From positions 1,488,001 through 1,552,000 of the forward strand of contig JAHRHY010000008.1 in NCBI GenBank assembly GCA_019671135.1: a stretch of 64,000 nt of DNA, in the 5' to 3' direction. Under the pieces are notes generated by a model. The model had not been told where the DNA came from, ran no database searches, and saw only the letters and a list, made by a program, of their open reading frames with translations. Position numbers and translations under genes: made by a program. The stretch comes from Linnemannia hyalina. Lineage: Eukaryota; Mortierellomycota; Mortierellomycetes; Mortierellales; Mortierellaceae. Below are positions 11,226-24,054 of the stretch, piece after piece (the stretch's first letter is position 1; each line of letters starts with the position of its first letter).

Positions 11226-12137
11226 ATGTCCGCCGCAATCATCGCCAAACAGGTCCTGAGGGTGCCTCTCGCTGCCACCGCCAGACCCGCCTTCACCAGA
11301 CTCCAGTACTCGACCTCGACTTCTGTCACAGAGACACTGGAGCCCGTTGCCCTCCAGGCTGAGATCGTCAGCGGAGCCCCTGGTGAGTGACAGACCGATG
11401 CAGGACACACATCAGCAAGAGCAACAACAACAGCGAAATGAATGCCAAGCAGAGGCAGACCACCAGCAGGACCTCATTCAACCGGCAAAGCGAATCCTCT
11501 TTTTGTTGGCAAGGGGTGCTGGCTGGCAAAACTATTCTACCTGGATAGACCTTCTCACAACGAAACACCACTTGGTATCACTATACTATTAGAGGAGGTC
11601 CGTATGCACCCTTGCCGCATCTTCAAGCAGTGCAAGACCGCTACTCAGTCTGGAATCACCAACACTGGAGTCTGGAGACTTGATTTCGACACTGAACTCC
11701 AGGCTGGTCGTTTCGAGAACGAATTGATCGGCTGGGCTTCAAGGTATAGGCGGAAGGACTGACAGCCAGACGTACAGTAGTGGAATGTGTGGCATCAATA
11801 GGATCAGTCGACTAACTTGAGGACCGTTGTTACTCTCGTGCCTTTCTCACGAACAGCGCGGATTACATGCAGGCCCTTCAGATGAAGTTCCTCTCCAAGG
11901 AGGACGCCATCGCCTTTGCCGACAAGCAGGGTAAGACGCCGATCGCTTTATCCGTTCGATCAGTTACGGACCCATTTTTCAGCGACGAAAACTCACATTC
12001 TTATGTCTCTTATTGTGGGTGTGATAGGATGGGAGTTCACCGTTCAGGAGCCCAACCAGAAGATCTTCAAGAAGAAGATCTATGCCGACAACTTCAAGTA
12101 CTCGCCCAACAAGCTTCGCTTTGTCAAGACCAAGTAA
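11226..12137 (+). CDS. NDUFS4: NADH:ubiquinone oxidoreductase subunit NDUFS4 (18/21 kDa, AQDQ)
   Basis: Accessory subunit of the matrix arm of respiratory complex I, important for assembly and stability of the N-module. Four exons (11226-11382, 11593-11743, 11857-11930, 12028-12137) give 163 residues. The first about 30 residues (MSAAIIAKQVLRVPLAATAR) form a classic presequence. Family marks are RIFKQCKTATQSG, WRLDFDTE, ENELIGWASSADYMQALQMKF, then KEDAIAFADKQGWEF and a terminal YADNFKYSPNKLRFVKTK. The length fits fungal and animal orthologues. All junctions keep the frame. Its presence indicates an organism with a conventional complex I, unlike budding yeast. Confidence 0.95.
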
Positions 12138-12559
12138 ATTTATGGACTGCCAGCATACACCGGCGAGAGTAGAGGCAGTTAGATCCCATCCGACAAGCTC
12201 AACAACATGATATCCTTCCTTGACCCCACCTTCTCTCATTGACAAATGCAAGTGGGCCCAGCACCAACAGCACGGCAGGACCAAGCCTGCCAGAACTATT
12301 TTTTGTTTTTGTAGAATAAAATTTGAAGAACACCACATCCACACTCCAGTCTTCTCCACCAGGGACACAAAGCCACCTTTTCTCGCTTCTTTGTTTCGTG
12401 GCAAATTCGTTCTAGCACAACGTGTGTTTGACTTTTGCCTCCTCACCTCCCACAATTTATTTGAACTTACATCCTTCTTTCTCCACTTCTCTTTTTCTTC
12501 AACATCCCTTCCTCACTTCTCTTCTCTTTCTCTTTCCCCCTTCCCTCCGTGTTCATGTC
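12138..12559. other. Spacer between NDUFS4 and HIR3
   Basis: It contains the NDUFS4 3' UTR with an AATAAA at 12315-12320 and, from about 12470, a T/C-rich promoter or leader for HIR3. No gene seen. Confidence 0.45.
12315..12320 (+). terminator. Poly(A) signal candidate, NDUFS4
   Basis: AATAAA about 180 bases after the NDUFS4 stop codon in an A/T-rich stretch. Confidence 0.4.
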
Positions 12560-15500
12560 ATGGTACCGTTCACACCTTGTCCCATCCCATGGCCCTGCCA
12601 TCACCCGTGCCCTGCATACTTTCATAGACGCGTCTACATGCTAACATAGGCGCGTGACCTACACATCTTTGTACCTCGATTCTTCATCATCGTCCATCAA
12701 CCCCAATAGATCCGCTTTACCGCAATTAACGACGACCCCGCTCTAGTCAAGACAGAGGAGGAAGACTCTGTCGAGATTCAGGCAAGGCTCCTTTAGGATA
12801 GTTGGACAAAAATTTGAAGCGTTTGCTTTCTTTTCAACCAAGTCGTTGACATAGGATGGCTTTTTTAAAATGATTGTACTTTTTTTTGGACTAATGATAG
12901 GCCGAGAAATGCTTGGGCACCTACGAGGATGCCATTCGGATGCTGCAAAAGGGCCAATCGGAGGAGGCACGGAAGTCACTGAAGGACCTTATTGACTCGG
13001 AACTCTTGCAGACAATCGACAACAACGTAAGGATAGGTCATTTGACATTTGTCCTTCGAAAAAACGCCGCCATTTTCGTTTTTGAAAGTGACAAACTATC
13101 AAGGCGATTAACTGTGAACATACCAATCATTGTCTTATCATCGAATCCGCAATAGTCCGAGGTGGCTGCGCGTGGGACTCCAGTCCGCCGCCTTCAATAC
13201 TTGGTCTACATGAACTATGCCAGCATTCTCGAGGAGTCATCGGACAACATTTCTGCGCTCCAATACTATTTGAAGGTAGGTTGGCTGCTCAAGGAAGCAA
13301 GTGATCGTACCAGAGTTGCCTTGGTTCCGACTTCCGCTAACACACCCTCTCTTCCTGTATCTTCTTTTGTAGGCGATCACCTTCGACAACTCTGACAACT
13401 CCCTCTGGATCAAAATCGGAATATTGGCTACAAAGGAGAAGAAATACAAACTCGCACGTTACTCTCTGGAATGCGGTCTACAACGGACAAGCGCACTTGG
13501 TCTTGCAAACGACTCGGCGGATCAAATTATTTCATCAGGAAATTTGCCGGACGGTCAGCTTACTCCATCCCAGTGGGTCTGCTTGGAGACGCTTTGTGAG
13601 GTAACTGACCTGTACAGTAGGTCTTCGACAGTTGCGTTTTTGCGTGTATACGTCTTGTAAATCCGCTCTCCGCGTCTCAAGATCATTAAAGTGCTAATAC
13701 AACAATCCTTCGTTAACGTATGACTTCTAGGTCCTCTACATTATCGGCGATTATGTAGCATGCGAGGAATATCTTCGGAGGGCACTACACTATTCTCCAT
13801 ACTTTGAGCGCGGTCAGGACATATTACATATGATTCGCCAGGGGCTTCAGGAGCAACCCGGCACAGAGAGTAACTTAGACCATACTGCGCAGGAGGCGCC
13901 ATTTTACTTGGACGGAATTGACTTTGCGCCCAAGCAACTGCAGTTGGAAGAGCCATCCTGGGAGAGTCTCGGAGAGCAGTTGCTAGCAGAGTACAAACTA
14001 TTGACCGCGAATCCGGATCAGACATTTTACAACAGGAAACTAATCGTACGCGCACCAAATACCGAGGTAATGGAAATAATTGACGTTGAGATGGATGAGA
14101 CACCGGCGGAGGAGACTGAAACGATCAAGGACGAAGCTATCTCAAAAACAGAGGCGACGCCACCAACAGAGGCCAAATCCATTGACGAAGCTACGATGCA
14201 GGAGCCAGCAATAGCCACGTCGGCGTCAATATTAACAACAACCGAAGGTGGGGAGACCGCTGACAAGGAAGCATCAGAATCTGAGCAGGCGGCTTTGAAG
14301 CGGAAACGGAAAGAAATCGAAGAGCGTTCAGGACTTCGGTAAGTAGCTCTCTTTCTTGAAGCCAATGTTTGCTTGGTGAGTGTTGAACGTCAGTGTTCTA
14401 ACGCGTCATCATATCTTTCAACAAAACCATAGAACATCCAAGCGTGTCCGGGACAAGTTGGATCAGTTTGAAGTTACAAAGAAGAAGCGCGAGGAAGAAG
14501 AGCTGGAGATTCTAGCCAAGTACCGCATTGTGTTGTCCAGGTTCGGCGTGGATCTCGAGAACGGCTACATTGCAGGATCGTCGTCTGGTTCGCTCAAAGT
14601 AGAAGATATCTTTCCCAGTGGCCTATCCGGTCTTCTTGTCACATTCAACAAACACTTGGAACGACCTAATGCCGTTGTTCAAGCATCTACCGCCACCGAG
14701 CATGTTCAACAGTAAGCATAAACACGTACTGCTGTAGCTGGGATCAGTGGGCTTTACTGAATCGCCACTAATCCTTCTCCTTTATATTGCTCAAATAATA
14801 GACAAAAGACCAACCACTTTGCAATATTTTCAACCGACAAGAGCAACTCACGAGCTGCAGCACCGTTCCAGGACAATATCAAGCTGCTTAGCTTTATCAG
14901 CAGGACGAACGAAACCAACTCTGGCGTGGTGGAGTATCTTTGCGACTACCTTATGGCTCTGATGTCAGGACTCACGGGCTCCGAGGCCGAGGCAAACTGG
15001 CGGCGGCGATGGCCTGATGGCCTGAGGTCAATTGTTCTCAACGCGGTATCGTTAATTGAGGACGAACTGCTGGAGTATCTGCATCAGGAGAACAGGACAG
15101 ACGAGCTAGATGACCGGCTAGATCAGCGCGTAAAGTTCGAGGTAAGGCAGGATATGGCGTATGAAGTATACTTTAGGCCTTGCAATAAGAAAAGGCGAAA
15201 ACGTTAATGACGAATTATTCCACTTTTCTTAGCTTCGGTTGTCAATATGCGAACTATATCTTGACGAGATGGTTCGAGTGACATTACTACCCTATGCCTC
15301 TACGGGAAAGAAGAACAAGGGACCTAAGCGAGTAGATACTGAGCTGATAGCAATGCTCGACAAGCACTTTCAGCGTTGGTTGCAACTCGCCGGATACGAG
15401 CTGGATGTCCCACTCGATCACTACCTGCAAGGCGTAGATGAGTCAGGCGTAGACAAGTGGATCAAGGTCGCTGCTTTGAGGTAAACTTCAAATTACTTCG

Positions 15501-18500
15501 ATTGTTGCGAAGCATCTCAATTATGTCAATGACATTGGTCACTCACCCTGTTGTCTGTTGTCGTTAATAGGGTCGGTTGGATGATGGGGCGGTATTCCCA
15601 GTGCCTTGGAAACCCAAACGAGGCAATATCACGGTTCGAGGATTGTCTTCAGCTGTCGCGCCGTCTCTCTATTGAGTCCGTCCTATTGCCGAATTGGTAA
15701 AGAGATTGGCTCGTAAATGAGTGAATGTTGTTTTCCCACGATGTATTGTAAGTCAACTAACCGGATCGTTCTCGCTGGATATAGTATGTACGACACCGTT
15801 ATCGGCGCTGAGACTATACTGGAGAGACTGGGGAAACTCAAGACACATCAGTATGTCATGGAAGCGGAGAGACTGTTCGAAGAAAAGGACTTTGTCTCAG
15901 TTCTGGCAAGACTAGCGCCCGCGTTCCTGGAGAACAATGACCCAATTCAGGAAGTCGTACCGGCTGAAATAGAAGCCAAACCAGCTGCTGTCAGCCTTGA
16001 GGTTATAGGAGGGTCGCTTTCAGAGAGGTTGGGACTCATGACACTGCTGTACAAGGTAAGCCCCGCATCCTCGTTTTGCGAATGTGACACCTTGCACGAA
16101 GTGCTCATCAACTGACCTTTACTCTATTGCTGTGTATATCCGAATAGTCGTGCGAAGCACTCGAAAATCGTAGACAGCAGTTCAACTGCGCCGTTGAGAT
16201 GTTTGTCCTTGTTGCGGAGACCCTTGTGAATACCGTCACAGACGCGAGTGAGGCATCAGAGGTTTGGTATCTCTTTGGAAAAGTTGGCCAAACACTTTGC
16301 CTCCTAAGGGAAACTCTGCAGTCGGCGAGTTTGGTGGAATTGATGGAGTCGCTCAGGAGTCAGAAACTTCAACGACTTCTCTGCTGCGTCTTGGCAATGG
16401 CGAGACTAGGCTTTGTCAATATCCTGCATCAGGACCGTCTTGTGGACGACGACATCAAGATTTCATACTCGGACCTTCTTAAGAATCGGCCGCATCTCGG
16501 ACAGTTCAACCTTGTTCTTGTTCGCGCATGGCTCGTTCTCTTGTATTTACTGCCTGGCTGGATCCACCCTGAAGCTGAAAAAGACGAATCAGGAGCGGCG
16601 ACCAACCAGGATGAGACTATGGCAGCACCATCGCCCCTCAATACGCACCCACTGGATCTCCAACAGCTAGACATGGATCGCGAGACTGTCCGCCGGGTGC
16701 TTTCCCAACCCTTGACAACAAACTCCTCGACTGCCCTTTCACGCTACACTCAACCGTCGCAGGAATTGTACATGGAGCTCATCGCACTCGTCCATGATGA
16801 TTTCGGCGTCAGAGAGTTCTGTGGAATTGATAACAGTAGGTTCATTTTTGAGGACAGATTTTCAAAGCGTAATTTGCCACCAAACTCCGCACTTGTTTCT
16901 CATTTAATACGTTTCCTGTAGATCAACTCATTCAACTGGCGCTCAAGGTTGCCTCCCCCATGCAAGGATCGTTTTACCGCAAGGAGGAGAATCAATGCTA
17001 CTATTGCTTCTATGGCATCTCTCTCAGTGTAAGTGTCTATGGGGTGCCTTGTAATGAACAACAAACAACCATGGAAACACAAGTTGACATCTAACAAGCA
17101 AACTCTTGTTGTAGGTGGATGGCCAGTACCCGATTGAGCATTCCTCTGAGCCAGTGGATTTCGACAAACAGGCAGCAATCGAATTCTACCCTCTTCTGGA
17201 ACGGTCCTTGTCGAACAGAGCACTACGTGGCCAAGTCCGAGGTGACCTCAAAGACGCCGTCGACAGAGTGGAGGAGGCACTTGGATCGCCGCCATACGAA
17301 CGCTACTCGACCCTGGAGTTCAACCGTCGGCACATTGATGGATATTTGGCTTCAGAGATAAACTTTGTAAAAGAGATCCAGGTGCATTCAAGGAACGACC
17401 TCCTCACAATGCAGCAGCCTCCGTCGAGCAAGCTCCCTTCGGTCTACCGAAGCATCTACGCTATCCAAGGAAAGATTTTTTTGGCCCAGTTCAAGAACAA
17501 GGCCAAGAATAACCAATTCAAACCGCTGGAGGACCTACAACACGCGATCGACCAGTTTCAGACCAACCTCCATGTCAACCCGTACTGCTGGGACTCGTGG
17601 TATTCGCTGGCGACCTGCTATGCATTCCTTGCAGACGAAAACTTGGTGTTCAGCGCTTCGGATATCAGGAACAACTTTTCCAAAATCACCGACCTCCAAC
17701 GACGATCCTTCCATTGTTTTTCCCAGGCAGTGAAGCTGGCGCCCAAGCGGATAGGACGGAACGGGAATGACCTGGCACACTTTCTCAAGGAGGAGAAGGA
17801 CACGGTGGCGGACCTTGGTGTCACCTGGGATGAGTCAGTCCTAGCAAGCCAGATGACAGATAAAGGTCATTCGGGCGATGAATCGAGCGATAGCGACTTC
17901 ACAGCAAATACATCAGAGGCTAGTGGCAGTGATCAGGAGTGGGTTCAAAAGCAAGCTACCTTCTGGTTCGATTTCGGCAACCTTGTTCATGGTATCATGT
18001 CCAAGCCTATGAGAATGGAGGCCATGCGACGAACGGACGACGAGGAGCTGTCGGAATCAGAGGAAGCCACTGTCGTCCCGGTAATGGAGCCAACTGAAGC
18101 ACAGGTGTACAGATTTGCGTCGTTTTGCTTCAAGAGGTCGCTGCTCCTGGACAGTCGAAACTGGAGGTCGCTGTTCATGCTGGGAAAGTGTATTGAGAAA
18201 TTAGGAGGCAAGCCCAGATCCGTCTTGGCTCTCTACAGGATTGCGGCCGAAAAGGTGCCGCCTCGGTCAGGACAGCCTGGTAACGAGCGTATTTACGATG
18301 CCGCCTACAAGACCATATCAACATTGTCAAAGTATCTCGCCCAGGACAAGATCACGGTGAGTATCAGCGTATATTAGGCCGTATTGTTTATTGCTTCATG
18401 CAACCCTTGCCTAACGCTCGGCTCGATGCGCTGTTCACATGTTATTTTATTAGGCATCGGACGCTGAGACCATCATGACTATGACCTTGGCCAAGTCCAA

Positions 18501-20998
18501 GCTGAGTGTTGCCGATCGAGAGTCGTTCATTTTCGAACCACCAAAGGATTTTCTCGAGTCGGCCCAATCCGACCCACCTAGCGAGGCTGATATCCAGAAT
18601 AACAACAAACTGCGCGCGTACCGACTACTCTGCGAAGGATTGGCTCGAATCCGACATGCCGACAAGCGACACTGGCATCATCGACCAGTGTACAGAGTAA
18701 GTCCCTCAGTCTTTTGCCTCTTACCATTCTAGCCACATGATTACGAAGTACGATCTAACAACAGGCTCTATTTTTTGGTGAGAATAGCAAGCGTGTATTC
18801 TGCATGAAGTCTACCACGATGTCGAGCGTGCCAAGTCTGAGATCCTGAGCCTGTTCCAAATCAAGAGCAACCAAAAGACGCTGGTGAGCTCAGTCTGGAA
18901 GCCGGAATTTGAACGGAGCGGCAAGCATTTTGTGTATGTCGGAGAGTACACGCGCTTCCTGATCGTCCTTGCCAGGGAAACGCATGATGTCGAGCTTCTC
19001 AACAGTCTTGCGAGAAAGATTCGTCGCGCCCATGGTTTACTACTGGACCTGAAGGAGATCTGGGAACTACTGTATGAGTCGTATCTGGCGATCCTTGCAG
19101 GCCTTGTTGGATCTGATCCTATTATACCCGTTGCCGAGGTCGTCCCCAGAACCGATTTCAGGGAGAAGGCTGCCATCTACGAAACAAAGATGTTTGACCA
19201 GGAATCTCAGCTGCCAGGCCTGGTGTTGTTACAGCGACTCTGTGAGCTGAAGAAGCTGAACGACAAAATGGCACCGGAGGGTCAGATGGCGCACCTGTTG
19301 GCGGTTTGCTATAGCAAGCTTTTCATTGAGGTCGGTGGGGTAGACATGTACCCCAAGGAGTTGCTGGATCGACTTGAGAACCAGACGGAATACGCCAAAC
19401 AGGAGGAGAAGGAAAAGGAGCTGAAGGATGCGAATGGGGCAGTGGATGCGGCAACACCATATCAAATCGCATCACGGAAGTACGGTTCAAATGGCGATGA
19501 GTCGAATGATGAGGAAGGCGAGGTTGAGGAGATTGCTGACCAGCCCAAGGACAAGGACACCACTGTCGGCGAAGATCTGACGATGATTGAGTCTGAGAAG
19601 TCAAATGGCGACAAGCAGGGCTCCTCGCCCTCATCAACTTTAGTGGCAGAACCTGGAAAGAGCCTTACTTCGACTGTTGATCTTTCGACCGACATACAGC
19701 CAGCAACGACCAATGACGACTCTAACCTTGCGGATGCAAATTCAGGCTCAGCACCTGTGCCACCAACTGATCAGTCTCCAGAGACGACCGACGTGACGAT
19801 GGCAGATACGACAACAAGAGATGCGGGGGTGGTCGACTCTACTGACGTGGAGATGTTAGCGCCTGCTCCAGAGACATCTGGCCAATCGGAAGATCGCGAT
19901 GTGGCGTCTACAGAGGCAACAGCTGCAATAGAACCACGACCCACGATGGAGGATTGGGAGACTCGAAAGAAGATCAGCGAAGCTGAGCTGGCCTCCAGGG
20001 CGACAGCCATGTGCAAGGCTCCTCCTCCCTCACTCAAGGCGCCTCAAACACTCCAGAGTAAACTCGCGGAACAGGACCATGCTACCGACGGCGGTTTCGA
20101 TAGTGGCGCGGAGGCTGGTCCGGAGAATGGCTATGCGGACGACAAGCGGACTCCTGTAGAGACCACGAATGGCAGTGCCGATGTTGCTATGGAGTCTCGT
20201 GATGAGGATCCAGGTGTCAGCAATGGAGACAAAGAACAAAGAGATACGGAGGTCAACGGTGCCAAGGACACCGACAGCGAGAAGGATGATGCAGATGGTG
20301 CTGGTGCAGACGAGGACGAGGGCTCTGAAGTCGGCGAGGAGGTCCAGGAAGAAAACAACGGTGATGAGAAGGACCAGGAGGATGGCGATGACGATGAAAG
20401 CGATGACAGTAATGAAGAGCAAGACGAGGAGGAGGATAGTGGAGAAAGCGAGAAGAATGATACGGAGGACATGGAGGAAGATGGTGAGAGGGAAGGCACG
20501 GAGGCAGGTGATGAGGACTCTAATTCCGACTCTGACGAAGGCGAGGATGATGATGAGGGGGACTCTGAGGAGGAGGACTCTGATGAAGACATGGAAGATA
20601 ATGATGCAGAGGAAGACTTGGAAGGTGATAACTCGGACTCGGACGAGGAAGCCGAGGGATCTGATGAAGAAGGAGATGAGTCGAACACTGAGGAGGCTGG
20701 AGAAGCCGAAGAAGCAGCAGATTCGGAGGAAGTCGAGAGTGAAGGTCAGGAGGACGAGGAGGAGGAGGAGGAGGAAGAAAAAGAGGAGAAGGAGAGCGAT
20801 GATGAGAATGAGGGGGAGGAGGAGGAGGAGGAGGAAGAGGAGGAGGAGAAGGAGGAGGAGGAGGAAGAGGAGGAGGAGGAGGAGGAGGAGGAGGAGATTG
20901 AAGCGGTTGCGGTTGGACCAGATAACTCCAAGGACAAATCCGACCGTGATGGGCGCCGGAGCGGTGGCGGCAGCAGTGGCAGACGCAAGAAGTTCTGA
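12560..20998 (+). CDS. HIR3: HIR histone-chaperone complex subunit Hir3/CABIN1
   Basis: Large TPR scaffold of the HIR/HIRA complex, which deposits H3-H4 independently of replication and represses histone genes. Sixteen exons: 12560-12562, 12710-12781, 12901-13026, 13156-13275, 13373-13600, 13731-14338, 14433-14711, 14802-15141, 15233-15480, 15571-15696, 15785-16055, 16148-16835, 16922-17028, 17115-18356, 18454-18696, 18788-20998, about 2,303 residues. TPR-like repeats are clear early (YEDAIRMLQKGQSEEARKSL, then LWIKIGILATKEKKYKLARY, and YIIGDYVACEEYLRRAL). The PVYRQACILHEVYHDVERAK and WKPEFERSGKHFVYVGEYTR region is strongly conserved. The last about 300 residues are extremely acidic with Glu runs, ending in a basic RRKKF. 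The start is inferred: an ATG directly followed by GT gives MIRFTAIND, similar to the MIR start known for CABIN1. Intron 2 has a GC donor. Confidence 0.85.
12782..12900 (+). other. GC-AG intron 2 of HIR3
   Basis: The exon ends ATTCAG and the intron starts GCAAGG; the acceptor is ATGATAG. The phase-0 join links VEIQ to AEKCLGTYEDA. No GT donor nearby keeps this frame. Confidence 0.7.
20740..20898 (+). repeat. GAG/GAA-rich purine tract coding poly-Glu
   Basis: Near-continuous GAG and GAA codons within the last HIR3 exon encode the acidic tail. The opposite strand is open in several frames only because of this tract. Confidence 0.85.
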
Positions 20999-21303
20999 GT
21001 TTACTTTGTGCACATCTGTTTGTGCTTTTTGCATCGTCGCATGCAATTAAAGAAGCGCCACTAAATGATGGTTGCATTATCACGTGATTGATAATAGTGG
21101 CTTGTGCATATTTGTGATCTGTTTTCTTTTCCATTTTTTTTTTCTCCTTCCCAACAGAAGTCTGTGGTTGTATGTCTGACAGCGTGCGGCGAACAGACTC
21201 TTTTGGAAACACATAATTTGGTGGTCCCATTTTCCTTCTTGTTCTTGTTCTTGTTCTTTCCTCCCTCCTCTCCCTCACCCCTCCCACCCATCCCATATAC
21301 ATC
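20999..21303. promoter_or_regulatory. HIR3 3' UTR and SSB promoter with polypyrimidine leader
   Basis: The ATTAAA at 21046-21051 may end HIR3 transcripts. From about 21228 to 21298 a nearly pure pyrimidine tract precedes the SSB ATG. Such tracts are common before highly expressed fungal genes such as ribosome-linked ones. No heat-shock element was confidently seen. Confidence 0.45.
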
Positions 21304-23151
21304 ATGTCTGAAGTTACTGACTTGGCCATCGGAATCGATCTCGGTACCACCTACTCCTGCGTTGCCGTCTGGGAGTCCGAGCGTGTTGAGATCATCGCCA
21401 ACGAGCAGGGTAACCGCACCACCCCCTCATATGTCGCCTTCTCCGAGCAGGAGCGCCTCATCGGTGACGCCGCCAAGAACCAGGCTGCCATGAACCCCAC
21501 CAACACCGTCTTCGACGCCAAGCGTCTTATCGGTCGCCGTTTCGACGATCCCGAGGTCAAGTCCGACATGAAGCACTGGCCTTTCACCGTCATTGACAAG
21601 GACTCTGCCCCCTTCGTCCAGGTCGAGTACCAGGGCGAGAAGAAGGAGTTTTCCCCCCAGGAGATCTCTGCCATGGTTCTCGTCAAGATGAAGGAGATTG
21701 CTGAGGCCAAGCTTGGCAAGACCATCACCAAGGCCGTCATCACTGTCCCTGCCTACTTCAACGATGCCCAGCGTCACGCCACCAAGGATGCCGGTGCCAT
21801 TGCCGGTCTCGATGTCCTCCGTATCATTAACGAGCCCACTGCCGCCGCCATCGCCTACGGTTTGGATTCCAAGGAGACCAAGGAGAAGAATGTCCTCATT
21901 TTCGATTTGGGTGGTGGAACCTTCGATGTCTCCCTCTTGACCATTACCGGAGGTGTCTTTGCCGTCAAGGCCACCGCTGGTGACACCCACTTGGGAGGAG
22001 AGGATTTCGACAACACCCTCTTGGAGCACTTCAAGGAGGAGTTCAAGCGCAAGCACAAGAAGGACATCTCTGGTGATGCCCGTGCCACCCGCCGTCTCCG
22101 TACCGCCTGCGAGCGTGCCAAGCGCACCTTGTCGTCGTTGGCCCAGACCACCATCGAGGTCGACTCCCTCTTCGAGGGTGTTGACTTCAACGCCAACATC
22201 ACCCGTGCCCGTTTCGAGGAGATCAACTCGACTCACTTCAACAACACCATCGAGCCCGTTAAGAAGGTCCTCAAGGATGCCAAGTTCGCCAAGAAGGAGG
22301 TCGACGAGATCGTCCTCGTCGGTGGTTCCACCCGTATCCCCAAGATCCAGGCTCTCCTCCAGGAGTTCTTCGATGGAAAGGAGTTGAACAAGTCCATCAA
22401 CCCCGATGAGGCCGTCGCCTACGGTGCTGCCGTCCAGGCCGCCGTCTTGACCAACCAGGCCGGTAACGCCGCCACCCAGGATCTTTTGCTCTTGGATGTC
22501 GTCCCCCTCTCCCTCGGAGTTGAGATGCAGGGTGGTGTCATGGCCGTCGTTGTTCCCCGTAACACTGCCATCCCCACCATCAAGAAGAAGACCTTCACCA
22601 CCACCGAGGATGGTCAGACCACCGTCCAGTTCCCCGTTTACGAGGGTGAGCGTCCCATGACCCGCGACAACAACTTGCTCGGCAAGTTCGAGCTCTCTGG
22701 TATTGCCCCCATGCCCCGCGGTACCCCCGAGCTCGAGTGCACCTTCGAGTTGGATGCCAACGGTATCTTGAAGGTCACCGCCATGGACAAGGCCACCGGT
22801 CGCAAGGCCAACATTACCATCTCCAACGGAGCTGGTCGCTTGTCCGCTGCCGATATTGAGCGCATGGTCAACGAGGCCGAGAAGTTCAAGGATGAGGATC
22901 GCAAGAACGAGGAGATCGTCCAGTCCAAGCAGGAGCTCGAGTCCTATGTCTACCAGATCCAGGGCACCCTCAACGAGCCCAACGTCTCCATGAAGCTCAA
23001 GCGTAACGACAAGAAGGCCGTCGAGGAGGCTCTTGAGGAGGCCATGGCTGCTCTCCAGATCGAGGAGCTCGCCGAGAAGGATACCTTTGTCCTTGCCCAG
23101 CGCAAGCTCAAGCGCTCGGTCACCAAGGCTTTCGCCTCCCTCTCCCGTTAA
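21304..23151 (+). CDS. SSB1: Ribosome-associated Hsp70 chaperone Ssb
   Basis: ATP-driven cytosolic chaperone of the Ssb class that binds nascent chains at the ribosome with the RAC co-chaperones. Intronless, 615 residues, matching the known Ssb length (about 613). The nucleotide-binding domain carries [15 protein letters not shown] near residue 10, the phosphate-2 motif [12 protein letters not shown] and [10 protein letters not shown]. The substrate-binding domain and a helical lid follow. The C-terminus ends ASLSR without the EEVD of Ssa-type Hsp70, consistent with Ssb. Codons are strongly biased to C-ending forms, as expected of a very highly expressed gene and unlike its neighbours. The same bias leaves a long open frame on the opposite strand, which I do not consider a gene. 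Confidence 0.95.
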   Translation: MSEVTDLAIGIDLGTTYSCVAVWESERVEIIANEQGNRTTPSYVAFSEQERLIGDAAKNQAAMNPTNTVFDAKRLIGRRFDDPEVKSDMKHWPFTVIDKDSAPFVQVEYQGEKKEFSPQEISAMVLVKMKEIAEAKLGKTITKAVITVPAYFNDAQRHATKDAGAIAGLDVLRIINEPTAAAIAYGLDSKETKEKNVLIFDLGGGTFDVSLLTITGGVFAVKATAGDTHLGGEDFDNTLLEHFKEEFKRKHKKDISGDARATRRLRTACERAKRTLSSLAQTTIEVDSLFEGVDFNANITRARFEEINSTHFNNTIEPVKKVLKDAKFAKKEVDEIVLVGGSTRIPKIQALLQEFFDGKELNKSINPDEAVAYGAAVQAAVLTNQAGNAATQDLLLLDVVPLSLGVEMQGGVMAVVVPRNTAIPTIKKKTFTTTEDGQTTVQFPVYEGERPMTRDNNLLGKFELSGIAPMPRGTPELECTFELDANGILKVTAMDKATGRKANITISNGAGRLSAADIERMVNEAEKFKDEDRKNEEIVQSKQELESYVYQIQGTLNEPNVSMKLKRNDKKAVEEALEEAMAALQIEELAEKDTFVLAQRKLKRSVTKAFASLSR

Positions 23152-23271
23152 AAGAAAGAAAACAACATAGGCTAGCCCCCTCTTTTGCTCTTCATAATTC
23201 CCTTTTTTTTCTTTCATCATTGTCCCCCCCCCCCTTTTTGTACCATTGCCATCATTATTCATGCACTCGAA

Positions 23272-23277
23272 AATAAA
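23272..23277 (+). terminator. Poly(A) signal candidate, SSB
   Basis: AATAAA about 120 bases after the SSB stop codon. Confidence 0.4.
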
Positions 23278-24025
23278 CAAATCCGAGTTGTTCTCTTGGA
23301 CACCCACAAAAAAATGTTTTACTCTTTGTTGTGTGAGTGTCATTCTTCTTGGATAGGTTAAGAAGTGGAGAAGAGGACAAGGATAGGTGAATCCCTTGTG
23401 CGATTGAGCCCTTATTGTGCTCGGTTGTCAGTTCTTGTCCCACATTCACACATTTCATGTCTCTCTCCTACTTTACCTCACCTTTCCCCCTGCATTGCAC
23501 TGGTGAAAATGATTGGGCTTCACTGGAACGTATATGGTAGTTTTCCGAACTGCTCTTGTCTACGCGTAGATCAAGAAGGCTCGTGTCGCTCGGCTCACAC
23601 GCGTGGGATAGCTATTTATTTATTTTTTTGGTCTTAGGCAGACGCGCATTAACTACAATGATGGTAGGAAGAGCATAGGGACAAATTAAACATAGTCGCA
23701 GCTCAGCGCCCCACCACACGTTTGAAAGGATGCAGAGTAGAAACCATAGGCGTAGGAAAAAATAAAAGTTGTGGGTGGGGAGGTCCCCCCCTTCCCCCCT
23801 CCAATCCTCACGCGACTAACGGTCAACACATGTATGCCGTGTCTCATTATGGGGATCTTGGTCTTACCTTTTGTCCTATTTGTTATTATTGGCAATTGAT
23901 GATGCTGATGATATTTGTTTGTGCGTTGTGCGTTTGCTTTAAGGTGGGGTTTGATAAGCCCGCGCGCATATCGTTCAACAAGGTAAAAAAAAATACGGCG
24001 CACGTTTTTGAATATGCGTGAGTGA

Positions 24026-24054
24026 GTGTGTGTGTGTGTGTGAGTGTGTGTGTG
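24026..24054 (+). repeat. GT dinucleotide repeat
   Basis: Imperfect alternating GT run with one GA interruption in the gene-free region. Confidence 0.85.

Noticed and set aside
20030..21046. Minus-strand frame rich in Leu opposite the HIR3 tail
   Set aside because: It is simply the complement of GAG/GAA repeats. The Leu runs look membrane-like only because of the repeat.
21427..23343. A 638-codon open frame on the minus strand opposite SSB
   Set aside because: It mirrors the extreme codon bias of the Hsp70 gene. The translation is repetitive Gly/Leu/Asp with no recognisable domain, and it lies wholly under a certain gene.
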